NCBI GenBank assembly: GCA_003695725.1
Contig: RFHX01000151.1
Location: 1 to 19,243 of the forward strand
Direction: 5' to 3'
Origin: J061 sp003695725 [NCBI: Candidatus Schekmanbacteria bacterium]
GTDB lineage: Bacteria; Schekmanbacteria; GWA2-38-11
DNA: 19,243 bases
The position numbers and the translations under genes are program-made. Below, piece by piece: positions 1-7,681 of the stretch (position 1 is its first letter; each line of letters begins with the position of its first letter). The notes under the pieces were generated by a model. The model made no database searches and was not told where the DNA came from. It worked only from the letters and a program-made list of their open reading frames with translations.

Positions 1-1826
1 ATCCTATATTTAGGAAAGATGTTTATTTATCCTTTCGATTCTCTTTTGCTTTCTTTCTATATCACAGTTGCCAATTTAGTAGTTTGGATAGTTGTTGGCT
101 TTTTCATAGGTGTCATATGCAGATTTGTGATGGTTTTCTTCAACTTTCAGTGGACGATGAGAAAACTGATGAATTTTTATATCTGGTTTGCTTTGACAAT
201 TTTTTTCTCCTCTTAGTCTCTTTTCCTATTTTTTCTCTATAAAAGACCAATTGATGTGACAGAATTTTCTAACATTGTAATTGAAATTATAATTCTTCTG
301 CTTTGCGCCTCCCTCTCTTTTGCCATTCTTAAAATCATAGCCGCAGTAACTGAAAAAATACAGACAAGTAGCAAATTTCTGAATATCGATGTAGCGATTA
401 TAACAATTGCCATATTGCTTTTTGTAAGCGCATTCTTAATGTCAGGTAGTAGTCCAAAAGCCAATAGAACAAATGAGAAGGAAAATGTTTTCATTACGAA
501 TACAAATCTCAAGATATTGTTGATTGGGCTTGATGGAGCAACTTGGCATATTGCTGATAACTTATTGAAAGAGGGCAAACTTCCCAATATTGAGAAGATT
601 ATTTCCAATGGCTCAAAGGGAGATTTGAGAAGCTACATATCGCCAATAAATCCATTCAAAAACACAGCAGGAGGAGGTATGTTCAGCTCAGCTCTATGGA
701 CATCCATAGCAACCGGCAAGACTCCAAGAGAAAATGGAGTCCAAGACCTAATCATGGTTTCATTGCCCGGAATGAAACATCCTCTCCCTTTCAGATTTCC
801 ATTTACTTACAATATCTTTAAATTGAATACTCCTAAATCATACCACATTAGGACAAATAGAATTTGGAATATTTTGAGCCATTATGGGAAGTTTTGTGAA
901 GTTTATGGTTGGTGGTGCACTTGGCCTGTCGAAAGAGTCAACGGTATAATGGTTTCAATGGCGGCTGATAATCCTTTAAAAAGGATACAGCCTTCTATCC
1001 AAATGTTTTGAGTAAAGAAGCTTCTGAAATAGAGATTAGTCTTTCTGCTGAGAAAGAAAGTGTATTTAGAAAATATTTTGGACAAAAGATGACATCTTTA
1101 ATGGAAGAAGATGCAAATAGCCATAATAGTGAAAAATCACCTGAAATGAAACGAATCGAAATTTTAAGACACGATTTTATGCGAGATCTCTTTTTTGAAG
1201 AGATTTCAACAAAGTTTATGAAAACTGAAAGTGATTTCAAAGCAGTTTATTTTTTAGGTCCTGATGGAATCGAGCATGCCTTTTGGAAGTATTATGAACC
1301 ACATTATTTTGATGATGTCTCAGACAAGGATGTCGAAATTTTTGGTAAAATTATTGAAAATTATTACATTTTCTTGGACGAAGCTGTTGGAAATCTTTAC
1401 TCTTCAATAGATGACGATACAGTAACAATTATAATTTCAGACCACGGAATGGGGCCTTGGAGAAGGAGTTTATTTGATAAATTACTCATGAAAGTTATCA
1501 AAAGATATGAAAGATCATCGGGAAATCATAGAAGAAATGGAATTATAATAATTTCAGGAAAGAATATTAAAAAATCAGCAGAAATTAAGAATGCCACAAT
1601 TTTTGACATTGCCCCTACAGTACTTCATCTGTTAGGATTCCCTGTTGCAAAGGATATGAAGGGGAGGGTTTTAACGGAAGTTATAGATGATGATTGGTTA
1701 TCCAAGTTTCCGATTTCATATATAAAGAGCTATGAAGGAGTCGTTAAAAAGGAAATTATACCTGAATTGAAGGCTTCTGATAAAAAGGATTTAGAAAGAT
1801 TGAAAGCTTTGGGTTATATAAAGTAA
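1..1826 (+). pseudogene. membrane-anchored alkaline phosphatase superfamily / type I phosphodiesterase gene, interrupted by TAG and a -1 frameshift; 5' end outside window
   Basis: The frame is open from base 1, so the true start lies to the left. The first part encodes hydrophobic membrane segments. An in-frame TAG (214-216) cuts one of them, but the same frame continues with more membrane segments, then LIGLDGATW (about 520-546) and LWTSIATG (694-717, nucleophile Thr). Around 975-981 the coding signal moves to the -1 frame, while the original frame stops at 1009-1011. The second half carries PDGIEH (1260-1277), SDHG (1437-1448), SSGNH (1515-1529), DIAPT and a C-terminal KALGYIK. Together these are the metal and nucleophile motifs of phosphodiesterase/alkaline-phosphatase-like enzymes, known to hydrolyse or transfer phosphoesters at the membrane. 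The possible internal starts (GTG 256, TTG 1008) have no Shine-Dalgarno, so I read this as one gene with two lesions. Sequencing error, recent decay and recoding remain open. The substrate is unknown. Confidence 0.75.
975..1000 (+). other. -1 slippery heptamer T TTA AAA followed by a small stem-loop
   Basis: In the incoming frame the codons are CCT TTA AAA AGG. The heptamer 975-981 therefore has the form X XXY YYZ. Slipping back one base gives TTT AAA AAG GAT ACA GCC, which continues directly into the catalytic second half of the phosphodiesterase. One base later, GGATA (983-987) and TATCC (996-1000) can pair around an 8-base loop. That stem is short and closer than the 5-9 base spacer usual for stimulatory structures. 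An indel in the A or T run would produce the same picture. Confidence 0.4.
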
Positions 1827-1844
1827 GATGTAGTATTGCTTGAC

Positions 1845-2705
1845 CTACTCTGTGAGTATCTCGAGCATTCGGTCAAGCTCATCCAATGAGTAGTATTCTA
1901 TAATAATCTTTCCCCGATTAGTTTTTTCGTTGTGAGAGAGTTTAACCTTCGTTGCCAATGCTTCTCTGAGCCGCTCTTCCAAGGCAACTATTTCAGGAGA
2001 TTTCTCGCTCTTTTTGGATTTTATTATATTTTTTTCAATTTTTATACCCTGAGAGGCAATTTTTTCAGTCTGCCTGACTGAAAGGGAATCCCTTACTATC
2101 AATTCGGCAAGTGCAATTTGATCCTCTTCCTTCTCTATGCCGCAAATAACACGGGCATGCCCCATAGATATTTCTTCATTTACTATGTATTGCTTGACCT
2201 TTTCAGGCAATTTGAGAAGACGCAGATAATTTGCAATAGTACTTCTTTCCTTCCCAACTATCGAAGCAAGCTCGTTTTGATTTAAATTGTGTTCCTTCAT
2301 CAAGTGTCCATATGCCTCTGCTTCTTCGATCGGATTTAAATCTTCACGCTGAATATTTTCTATGAGGGCAATTTCTTCAATCTCTTTGTCAGGTATATCT
2401 TTCACGATTGCCGGGATTTTTTCTATTCCTGCTTTTTTCGCTGCACGCCACCGCCTTTCACCAGCAATAATGATAAAGTGCTTCCCCTTCTTTTTTACAA
2501 GTATTGGCTGAATTACCCCCTTTGTTTTTATGGAAGAAACCAATTCCTGCATCTTTTCATCATCGAAACTTTTTCGCGGCTGATGTTTTCCCGGTTTAAT
2601 GTCTTTGAGATTGATCTCTTTGACAAATTCTCTTTTCAATTCCTTGATTTCATCTCCTGAAGAGATGAGCGCATCTAACCCTTTACCTAATGATTTCCTT
2701 TTCAT
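1845..2705 (-). CDS. parB: chromosome partitioning protein ParB (parS-binding CTPase clamp)
   Basis: This 286-residue protein loads at parS, spreads along DNA as a CTP-dependent clamp, and acts with ParA and SMC to separate new origins. The N-terminus has the ParA-contacting motif LGKGLDALI (residues 6-14). The ParB/Srx fold follows from about residue 30, with GERRWRA (82-88) forming the nucleotide-binding box and ENIQREDLNPIEEA next to it. A helix-turn-helix lies at about 141-163 (NQNELASIVGKERSTIANYL). The C-terminal ~50 residues are the likely dimerisation domain, after a charged linker rich in Lys, Glu and Ser. The start ATG overlaps the 3' end of parA by 23 bases, indicating translational coupling. 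It converges on the phosphodiesterase gene with an 18-base gap. Length and motifs are normal, and two matching parS sites lie upstream of parA. Confidence 0.96.
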   Translation of the reverse strand: MKRKSLGKGLDALISSGDEIKELKREFVKEINLKDIKPGKHQPRKSFDDEKMQELVSSIKTKGVIQPILVKKKGKHFIIIAGERRWRAAKKAGIEKIPAIVKDIPDKEIEEIALIENIQREDLNPIEEAEAYGHLMKEHNLNQNELASIVGKERSTIANYLRLLKLPEKVKQYIVNEEISMGHARVICGIEKEEDQIALAELIVRDSLSVRQTEKIASQGIKIEKNIIKSKKSEKSPEIVALEERLREALATKVKLSHNEKTNRGKIIIEYYSLDELDRMLEILTE

Positions 2706-3459
2706 TATTTATGATTTCCTCTGTTAATTGTTTATAAGTTTCAGCGCCTTTCGAGTTTTTGTCGTAGAGTATGATAGGTTTTCCAAAACTTGGTGCTTCT
2801 GAAAGGCGCACATTTCGGGGAATAACGGTTTTGAATACTTTTTCCCCAAATTTTTCTCTTACATTTTCACACACTTCTAATGAAAGATTCGTTCTCACAT
2901 CCTGCATCGTAAGTAAAATGCCTTCTATTTCAAGGTCAGGGTTGATGGTTTCTCTGATTTTTCTTATGGTTGTAAAAATTTGAGCCATTCCTTCAAGAGC
3001 ATAATATTCACATTGAAGAGGAATAAGGACGGAATCGGATGCGCAAAGCGCGTTCACTGTAAGCACTCCCAATGAAGGAGGACAATCTATTATGATGAAT
3101 TCAAAGGAATCCCTAATTTCTTGAAGACAATTTCTCAAGAGGCTTTCACGAGGAGAGACATCCATAAGTTCCACTTCGGCACCAAATAGTTCGTTCGTTG
3201 AAGGAATTACCTTCAAGGTGGGAAACATACTGTCAACAAGGACTTCAGATATCTTTTTTCTCCCCAATATTGCTCTGTAAATAGATTTTGTCGCATCTGC
3301 ATGATTTAACCCTAATCCGCTTGTTGCATTTCCTTGGGGATCCAAATCGATGAGTAAAGTGCTTATTCCTTTTTCACCAAGGCAAGCAGACACATTGATC
3401 GAGGTTGTGGTTTTCCCGACTCCTCCCTTCTGATTGGCAACGGCAATTACTTTTCCCAT
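2683..3459 (-). CDS. parA: chromosome partitioning ATPase ParA/Soj
   Basis: A 258-residue ParA-type Walker ATPase. It binds DNA non-specifically as an ATP dimer and is stimulated by ParB, giving the gradient that moves origins. The deviant Walker A box is KGGVGKTTTS (residues 11-20) with the signature lysine, followed by the A' motif LIDLDPQGN (36-44). A Walker B-like segment, FIIIDCPPSLG, lies near the middle, and NVRLSEAPSFGKP near the C-terminus is the usual Soj-family segment. There is no N-terminal helix-turn-helix, so this is the short chromosomal (Ib/Soj) type rather than the P1 plasmid type. It is the first gene of a parA-parB operon, and parB begins inside its last codons. The sequence before the ATG has only a weak ribosome site (TGGAAT). 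The upstream intergenic region holds both parS sites, the nearer about 80 bases away. Confidence 0.96.
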   Translation of the reverse strand: MGKVIAVANQKGGVGKTTTSINVSACLGEKGISTLLIDLDPQGNATSGLGLNHADATKSIYRAILGRKKISEVLVDSMFPTLKVIPSTNELFGAEVELMDVSPRESLLRNCLQEIRDSFEFIIIDCPPSLGVLTVNALCASDSVLIPLQCEYYALEGMAQIFTTIRKIRETINPDLEIEGILLTMQDVRTNLSLEVCENVREKFGEKVFKTVIPRNVRLSEAPSFGKPIILYDKNSKGAETYKQLTEEIINNEKEIIR

Positions 3460-3537
3460 AATTCCATTAATCTTTGATACTTATATTTTTATCGTAACTG
3501 AATATTTCTTGTTGGGCAAGAAAAAAAGAAAACCCAA

Positions 3538-3557
3538 AATGTTCCACGTGGAACATT
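3538..3557. promoter_or_regulatory. parS site 1 (ParB loading site)
   Basis: The perfect 20-bp palindrome AATGTTCCACGTGGAACATT contains the 16-bp core TGTTCCACGTGGAACA (3540-3555). This matches the widely conserved bacterial parS consensus TGTTNCACGTGAAACA apart from one A-to-G change that makes it fully symmetric. It lies 79 bases upstream of the parA start, so ParB binding here could also affect parAB expression. Confidence 0.93.
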
Positions 3558-3631
3558 TTTGATTGTGATTAGATAATCATAAAGAGGAATAAAAATCAAA
3601 AAAAATCTTTATTTCATATATGTTGAAAAAT

Positions 3632-3640
3632 TGTGGATAA
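3632..3640 (-). promoter_or_regulatory. DnaA box (perfect TTATCCACA on the minus strand)
   Basis: The plus strand reads TGTGGATAA, the exact reverse complement of the high-affinity DnaA box TTATCCACA. It sits between the two parS sites next to very A+T-rich DNA. I found no second perfect copy nearby, so chance occurrence or a regulatory role for DnaA is as plausible as origin function. Confidence 0.5.
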
Positions 3641-3740
3641 TTCGAAAAGGCATTTTTGTAAAAAATGATTTTAAAAATCAATATATTAGAAATTGAGATT
3701 TTTAAAATTAAAAGTTTTAAACATTTTTTTAACAGCTAAA

Positions 3741-3760
3741 AATGTTCCACGTGGAACATT
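3741..3760. promoter_or_regulatory. parS site 2 (ParB loading site)
   Basis: An exact second copy of the 20-bp palindrome at 3538-3557, with its core at 3743-3758. The two sites start 203 bp apart and flank the A+T-rich segment. Paired identical parS sites beside parAB are typical of the origin-proximal domain of bacterial chromosomes. Confidence 0.93.
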
Positions 3761-3983
3761 CGATGTGAAAACTTGTCATTGAAAAGATAGTTTCTTGCGT
3801 TTATACTTTGTAGAAAATTTGGACAAAGATAATGAATAAAAATTATAAAGAGGGGAAAGATAAAAGCTCATATAATCAGCATCTGGAATGGCGTCTTGGA
3901 GCAATTTCATCTGAAATAAAATTTTAATGCATTTTCTTTGATAATGAACTGGATAGGTTTTGAAGAAAGAAAGGGAGTCGATT

Positions 3984-5012
3984 ATGAAGGCAATGCTTTT
4001 GAATAGAATTTGCTCTCTCGATGTGGAGAATTCACCTTTGCAGAAGGTCGACATACCAATTCCTCAGCCATCTAACGATGAAATACTTATAAAGGTAAAG
4101 GTATGCGGAGTTTGCCACACTGAAATCGATGAAATAGAGGGACGTACAGCGCCGCCCGCACTTCCTGTAGTGCCGGGCCATCAAGTTGTTGGTGTTGTGG
4201 AAAAAGTGGGGAAAAATGTGGAAAAAGATGTGATAGGCAAGCGTGTAGGCGTTGCCTGGATTAACTCTGCCTGTGGAAAATGTAAGCTGTGTATAAGTGG
4301 AAAAGAAAATTTGTGTTCGGAATTTCGTGCAACAGGCCGTGATGTGAATGGAGGATATGAAGAATATATGGTCGTTAAAAGAGAATTTGCATATGAAATT
4401 CCTGATCCTTTATCTGATATCGAGGCTGCGCCGCTTCTCTGTGCTGGAGCAATCGGTTATCGCTCATTGATGCTTACGGGAATTGAAAACGGACAGCGGC
4501 TTGGATTGACGGGTTTTGGAGCATCAGGGCATTTGGTGCTCAAAATGGCAAGATATTTATATCCGCAGACCGATATATATGTGTTTGCACGAAGTGAAAA
4601 AGAACGACGTTTTGCTCTTGAATTAGGGGCTGTATGGGCGGGAGACATCAAAGAAACCCCTTTCGAGAAGATAGACTGCATAATAGATACAACACCGGTG
4701 TGGATGCCGGTTATTGAATCGCTCAAAAAACTTTCTCCGGGCGGCCGTCTTGTCATAAATGCCATAAGAAAAGAGGATATAGACAAAAATGCTTTAATAT
4801 CAATAGATTATCCTGTTCATCTTTGGCTTGAGAAGGAAATAAAAAGTGTTGCGAATGTTACAAGAAAAGATGTTGAAGAGTTTCTCAAGCTTGCCGCAGA
4901 GATAAATATCAAACCAGAAGTTAATACCTTCGAATTAGAGGAAGCCAATGATGTGCTTTTGAAGATTAAGAAGGGAAATATTCGCGGTGCAAATGTTTTG
5001 GTGATTTCGTAA
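3984..5012 (+). CDS. zinc-dependent alcohol dehydrogenase (MDR superfamily, CAD-like)
   Basis: A 342-residue medium-chain zinc alcohol dehydrogenase, expected to interconvert alcohols and aldehydes with NAD(P)H in the cytoplasm. Likely catalytic zinc ligands are Cys44 (CGVCHTE), His66 (PGHQ) and Cys153 (LLCAG). Structural zinc is held by Cys97, Cys100, Cys103 and Cys111 (CGKCKLCISGKENLC). The Rossmann glycine motif is GFGASGH (177-183), followed by YVFARSEKERRFALELGA, a layout typical of the CAD2-like subgroup. I chose ATG 3984 because GGGAG lies 6 bases upstream (3973-3977) and the protein then begins like its family; the TTG at 3960 is in frame but would contain that ribosome site. The next gene starts 12 bases after the stop, so the two are probably co-transcribed. 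The natural substrate cannot be read from the sequence. Confidence 0.92.
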   Translation: MKAMLLNRICSLDVENSPLQKVDIPIPQPSNDEILIKVKVCGVCHTEIDEIEGRTAPPALPVVPGHQVVGVVEKVGKNVEKDVIGKRVGVAWINSACGKCKLCISGKENLCSEFRATGRDVNGGYEEYMVVKREFAYEIPDPLSDIEAAPLLCAGAIGYRSLMLTGIENGQRLGLTGFGASGHLVLKMARYLYPQTDIYVFARSEKERRFALELGAVWAGDIKETPFEKIDCIIDTTPVWMPVIESLKKLSPGGRLVINAIRKEDIDKNALISIDYPVHLWLEKEIKSVANVTRKDVEEFLKLAAEINIKPEVNTFELEEANDVLLKIKKGNIRGANVLVIS

Positions 5013-5024
5013 TTCAGTCAATTT

Positions 5025-5969
5025 ATGAGATATATAAAACCAACGATTCTAATAAGCAAATGCCTTGGATTCGATGCATGCAGGTATAATGGTAAACTCA
5101 TTTATGACCCCTTCATTGAAAAATTAAGGAAATATGTAGATTTTATACCTCTATGTCCTGAAGTTGAAATAGGCTTGGGAGTACCACGAAAACCGCTAAA
5201 GGTAGTTATCGAGAATGGCAAGAAAAAACTGTACCAAATAGAGTCTAAAAAGCATTATACAAGAAAGTTGAGAGCATTTTCAAATAAAAATGCCAAAGTA
5301 TTCGCTAATATCGATGGCGCAATTCTAAAAAGCCGTTCTCCATCGTGCGGATTAAGGGATGTTAAAATTTATTCTTCAGCATATGATAGTATCCCTATAT
5401 CAAAAGGAAGCGGTCTTTTTGCAGAATATCTTTTGAAAATGAATCCTGCTATTCCTTGTGAAGATGAAAGACGCCTGAATAATATCAGAATAAGAGAATT
5501 TTTTTTGATTCGAATCCATCTCAGTTCATTATTCAGGACAGTTAAGAAAAAAGCTTCTATTCATTCTCTCACAAAATTTCATAATGAATACAAATTGTTA
5601 TTTCTTCTCTATAATGAATCCAGAGTGAGAAAATTAGACAGAATTATTGAAAAGGCCGAAAAAAAATCAGTAAAATCAGTGAATTCATCCTATGAAGCAG
5701 TTATGAATGAACTTTTGTCTCATAGACCAACATATAATTCGTGGTGTAAAGTGTTTAGTTATAGCTTTGTTTTTGTGTCAGATAAGTTGTCATCTCAAGA
5801 AAAGAAGAATTTCTTGGAATTAATTGAGAGATTAAAAAAAAGAGAGATTTCTCTTTCTGTGCCTCGTGCCCTTCTTTATCAATGGGCTATAAGATTTGAT
5901 GAAAAAAATCTATTGAATCAGAGAGTTTTGAGACCATACCCTCCTTCGTTGGATCAAATCGATATCTAA
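5025..5969 (+). CDS. DUF523-DUF1722 fusion protein (TudS-like Fe-S domain plus YbgA-like domain)
   Basis: A 314-residue two-domain protein. Residues 1 to about 150 are a DUF523 domain with Cys13 and Cys19 (SKCLGFDAC), Cys44 (PLCPEVEIGLGVPR) and Cys108 (SRSPSCGL). In the related thiouracil desulfurase TudS, three equivalent cysteines hold a [4Fe-4S] cluster. Residues ~190-310 match DUF1722/YbgA: FHNEYKLLFLLYNE near its start, a central helical part, and VPRALLYQWAIRF then QRVLRPYPPSL at the end. Desulfurase activity is an inference from family; the DUF1722 role is not established. It follows the alcohol dehydrogenase by 12 bases and converges tail-to-tail with comM with a 12-base gap. A ribosome site before ATG 5025 is not clear, which fits coupling to the upstream gene. 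Confidence 0.88.
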   Translation: MRYIKPTILISKCLGFDACRYNGKLIYDPFIEKLRKYVDFIPLCPEVEIGLGVPRKPLKVVIENGKKKLYQIESKKHYTRKLRAFSNKNAKVFANIDGAILKSRSPSCGLRDVKIYSSAYDSIPISKGSGLFAEYLLKMNPAIPCEDERRLNNIRIREFFLIRIHLSSLFRTVKKKASIHSLTKFHNEYKLLFLLYNESRVRKLDRIIEKAEKKSVKSVNSSYEAVMNELLSHRPTYNSWCKVFSYSFVFVSDKLSSQEKKNFLELIERLKKREISLSVPRALLYQWAIRFDEKNLLNQRVLRPYPPSLDQIDI

Positions 5970-5981
5970 TCAATTCATAAA

Positions 5982-7514
5982 TTAATAATATTCATTCCTA
6001 TCTAGGCTTCTATATTGGATTGCTTCTGCAATATGCTCTGTTTTTATCTTTTCAGCTTCATCGAGATCTGCAATTGTGCGCGCAATCTTGAGGATTCTGT
6101 CATAAGCCCTTGCGGAGAGGGAGAATTTTCTGATTGCGGCCTCTAAAAGGTCTTTTGATTCTTTGTTTATTCGACAGAATTCCCTTATATGCTTTTGTGT
6201 CATACGGGAGTTGAAAAATATCCCGCTTCCCTCATATCGTTTAAGCTGAATTTGTCGTGCTTTGTTGACTCTCTTTCTGATTGTTTCCGAACTTTCACCT
6301 CTTGTATCGTTTGCCATTTCTCTAAATTTTAAGGATGGCACTTCTATATGAATATCAATTCTGTCAAGTAGAGGTCCTGAAATTTTGGCAAGGTATCGCT
6401 GAATTTGGTTTGGAGTGCAGATACATTGTTTATTCTCATCAAAACGATAACCGCATGGACAGGGATTGAGTGCTGCAACGAGCATAAATTTTGAAGGAAA
6501 TGTGAGAGAGCCTGTTGCTCGTGATATTGTTATTTTTCCGTCTTCAAGCGGTTGACGCAAAGATTCTATTACATTTCGTCTAAATTCAGGCAATTCATCG
6601 AGAAATAGAACGCCATTATGGGCGATGCTCGCTTCTCCCGGCATAGGCGAGGTGCCGCCACCTATCAATCCTGCATCAGAAATAGAATGATGTGGACTTC
6701 TGAAAGGTCTTTTATTGATTATTGGAAAGTTTGAGTTTATATTTCCTAATACAGAGTGAATCCGTGTGCACTCGATTGCTTCTTCAAAGGTCATTTCAGG
6801 CAAAATCGATGGAAGACGTCGAGCAAGCATTGTTTTACCTGCGCCCGGTGAGCCAATCATCAAAATGTTATGGCTTCCTGCTGCGGCTATTTCAAGCGCT
6901 CTCTTTGCATGCTCCTGCCCTTTGACATCGCAAAAATCGGGTTCAATGCCATTTTGTCTTTGAAAAAGCTCTTTAATATTTGATTTATAAGGGGATATTT
7001 CAATATTTCCATTTAGAAAGTTTACTGCTTCCGTCAAGTGATTGACAGGGATTACCTCTATTCCATCCACCAAAGAAGCTTCAAGACGGTTTTGAAAGGG
7101 TATGATGATTCCCCGTTTACCATTTTTTTTTGCCGCAAGCGCCATTGGCAGAACTCCTTTTATAGGACGAATACTACCATCGAGGGATAGTTCTCCTGCA
7201 ATGACATAACCAAATCTTGTTATTCGGGCTTGAGGTATGCAGGCACTCAAAATTCCTGCAGCAATAGGAAGATCAAAAATGGGACCTTCCTTCCTCATAT
7301 TGGCAGGTGCAAGATTTACGGTAATTTTTTTGACAGGGAATTTGTAGCCGGAATTCGTTATTGCCGCTTTTACTCTTTCTCGGCTTTCTCGCACCGCTGT
7401 GTCAGGAAGTCCGACTGTGTTATATGAGGGAATTCCCGGAGCAGCATCAATTTCAACATGGACGGTGTATGCTTCAATTCCTATCGTTGTCGATGATTCA
7501 ACCCTTGAAATCAT
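5982..7514 (-). CDS. comM: ComM/YifB family Mg-chelatase-like AAA+ ATPase
   Basis: A 510-residue YifB/ComM protein. In Vibrio and Haemophilus ComM is a hexameric helicase that drives branch migration during natural transformation; homologues are widespread in bacteria not known to be competent. The N-terminal ChlI-type domain (about 1-170) begins with the family pattern GIEAYTVHVEID and GLPDTAVRESRERV. The AAA+ core has Walker A GSPGAGKT (221-228), Walker B VLFLDE (302-307) and the insert LNPCPCGY followed by CIC (Cys352, 354, 364, 366), a possible metal site. PLLDRIDIHIEVP (381-393) carries the arginine-finger region, and the C-terminal helical lid ends near YRSLDR. The start matches that of homologues although no strong ribosome site precedes it. 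No other competence gene is seen here, so the link to DNA uptake is only by family. Confidence 0.95.
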   Translation of the reverse strand: MISRVESSTTIGIEAYTVHVEIDAAPGIPSYNTVGLPDTAVRESRERVKAAITNSGYKFPVKKITVNLAPANMRKEGPIFDLPIAAGILSACIPQARITRFGYVIAGELSLDGSIRPIKGVLPMALAAKKNGKRGIIIPFQNRLEASLVDGIEVIPVNHLTEAVNFLNGNIEISPYKSNIKELFQRQNGIEPDFCDVKGQEHAKRALEIAAAGSHNILMIGSPGAGKTMLARRLPSILPEMTFEEAIECTRIHSVLGNINSNFPIINKRPFRSPHHSISDAGLIGGGTSPMPGEASIAHNGVLFLDELPEFRRNVIESLRQPLEDGKITISRATGSLTFPSKFMLVAALNPCPCGYRFDENKQCICTPNQIQRYLAKISGPLLDRIDIHIEVPSLKFREMANDTRGESSETIRKRVNKARQIQLKRYEGSGIFFNSRMTQKHIREFCRINKESKDLLEAAIRKFSLSARAYDRILKIARTIADLDEAEKIKTEHIAEAIQYRSLDRNEYY

Positions 7515-7622
7515 ATTGAGATAATTAGTTAATTTTGTATATTTTTCGTCTATTATGTATTTTTATGAGAGATTTGTCAATGAAGAATTTAGAGAGACAT
7601 TTCATATTACAGAGAAATCGAA

Positions 7623-7642
7623 ATTTGAATATTTGTTCAAAT
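7623..7642. promoter_or_regulatory. inverted repeat upstream of the feoB -35 (possible second regulator site)
   Basis: ATTTGAA (7623-7629) and TTCAAAT (7636-7642) are perfect inverted 7-mers separated by 6 bases. The dyad lies 11 bases upstream of the predicted -35 hexamer, centred near -55 of the estimated start, a common position for an activator. The spacing does not match the FNR or CRP consensus. In such A+T-rich DNA a chance dyad is possible. Confidence 0.35.
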
Positions 7643-7653
7643 GATAAAATAAC

Positions 7654-7681
7654 TTGACAAAAGGGTAAAAAGATTTAATAT
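7654..7681 (+). promoter_or_regulatory. predicted sigma70-type promoter of feoB
   Basis: A perfect -35 TTGACA (7654-7659) is followed after 16 bases by TAATAT (7676-7681), close to the TATAAT consensus. Transcription would start near 7688, giving a leader of about 36 bases before the feoB ATG. The -10 and start point lie inside the operator-like palindrome, as expected for a repressed promoter. Confidence 0.65.

Larger units (their letters stand above)
3460..3983. other. 524-base intergenic region with twin parS, A+T-rich core and one DnaA box (possible origin-proximal region)
   Basis: No convincing gene is present; the short reading frames here lack family motifs and ribosome sites. The stretch between the parS sites is almost entirely A/T, with T and A runs and a perfect dyad TGATTTT-A-AAAATCA at 3666-3680. 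One perfect DnaA box is present at 3632-3640. From about 3760 the composition becomes more ordinary and leads to the alcohol dehydrogenase. Origins usually have several DnaA boxes and often dnaA, dnaN, mnmG or rsmG nearby; none of those is in this window, so an origin is possible but unproven. Confidence 0.55.

Noticed and set aside
256-1011. Separate complete gene starting at GTG 256
   Set aside because: No Shine-Dalgarno precedes it, the frame continues upstream across only the TAG, and it lacks half the active site.
1008-1826. Separate gene starting at TTG 1008
   Set aside because: It has no ribosome site, and its protein lacks the N-terminal half of the catalytic domain. The same frame upstream (from 972) already reads as the missing linker sequence FKKDTAFYPNV, so it is the 3' part of the interrupted gene.
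3460-3983. A definite oriC
   Set aside because: Only one perfect DnaA box was found, and dnaA, dnaN, mnmG and rsmG are absent. I kept it as a possible origin-proximal region.
3960-3983. TTG 3960 as start of the alcohol dehydrogenase
   Set aside because: The extra eight codons contain the ribosome site for ATG 3984 and are not part of the enzyme fold.
3776-4054. 92-codon minus-strand reading frame
   Set aside because: It has no family resemblance and no ribosome site, and it overlaps the true start of the alcohol dehydrogenase.
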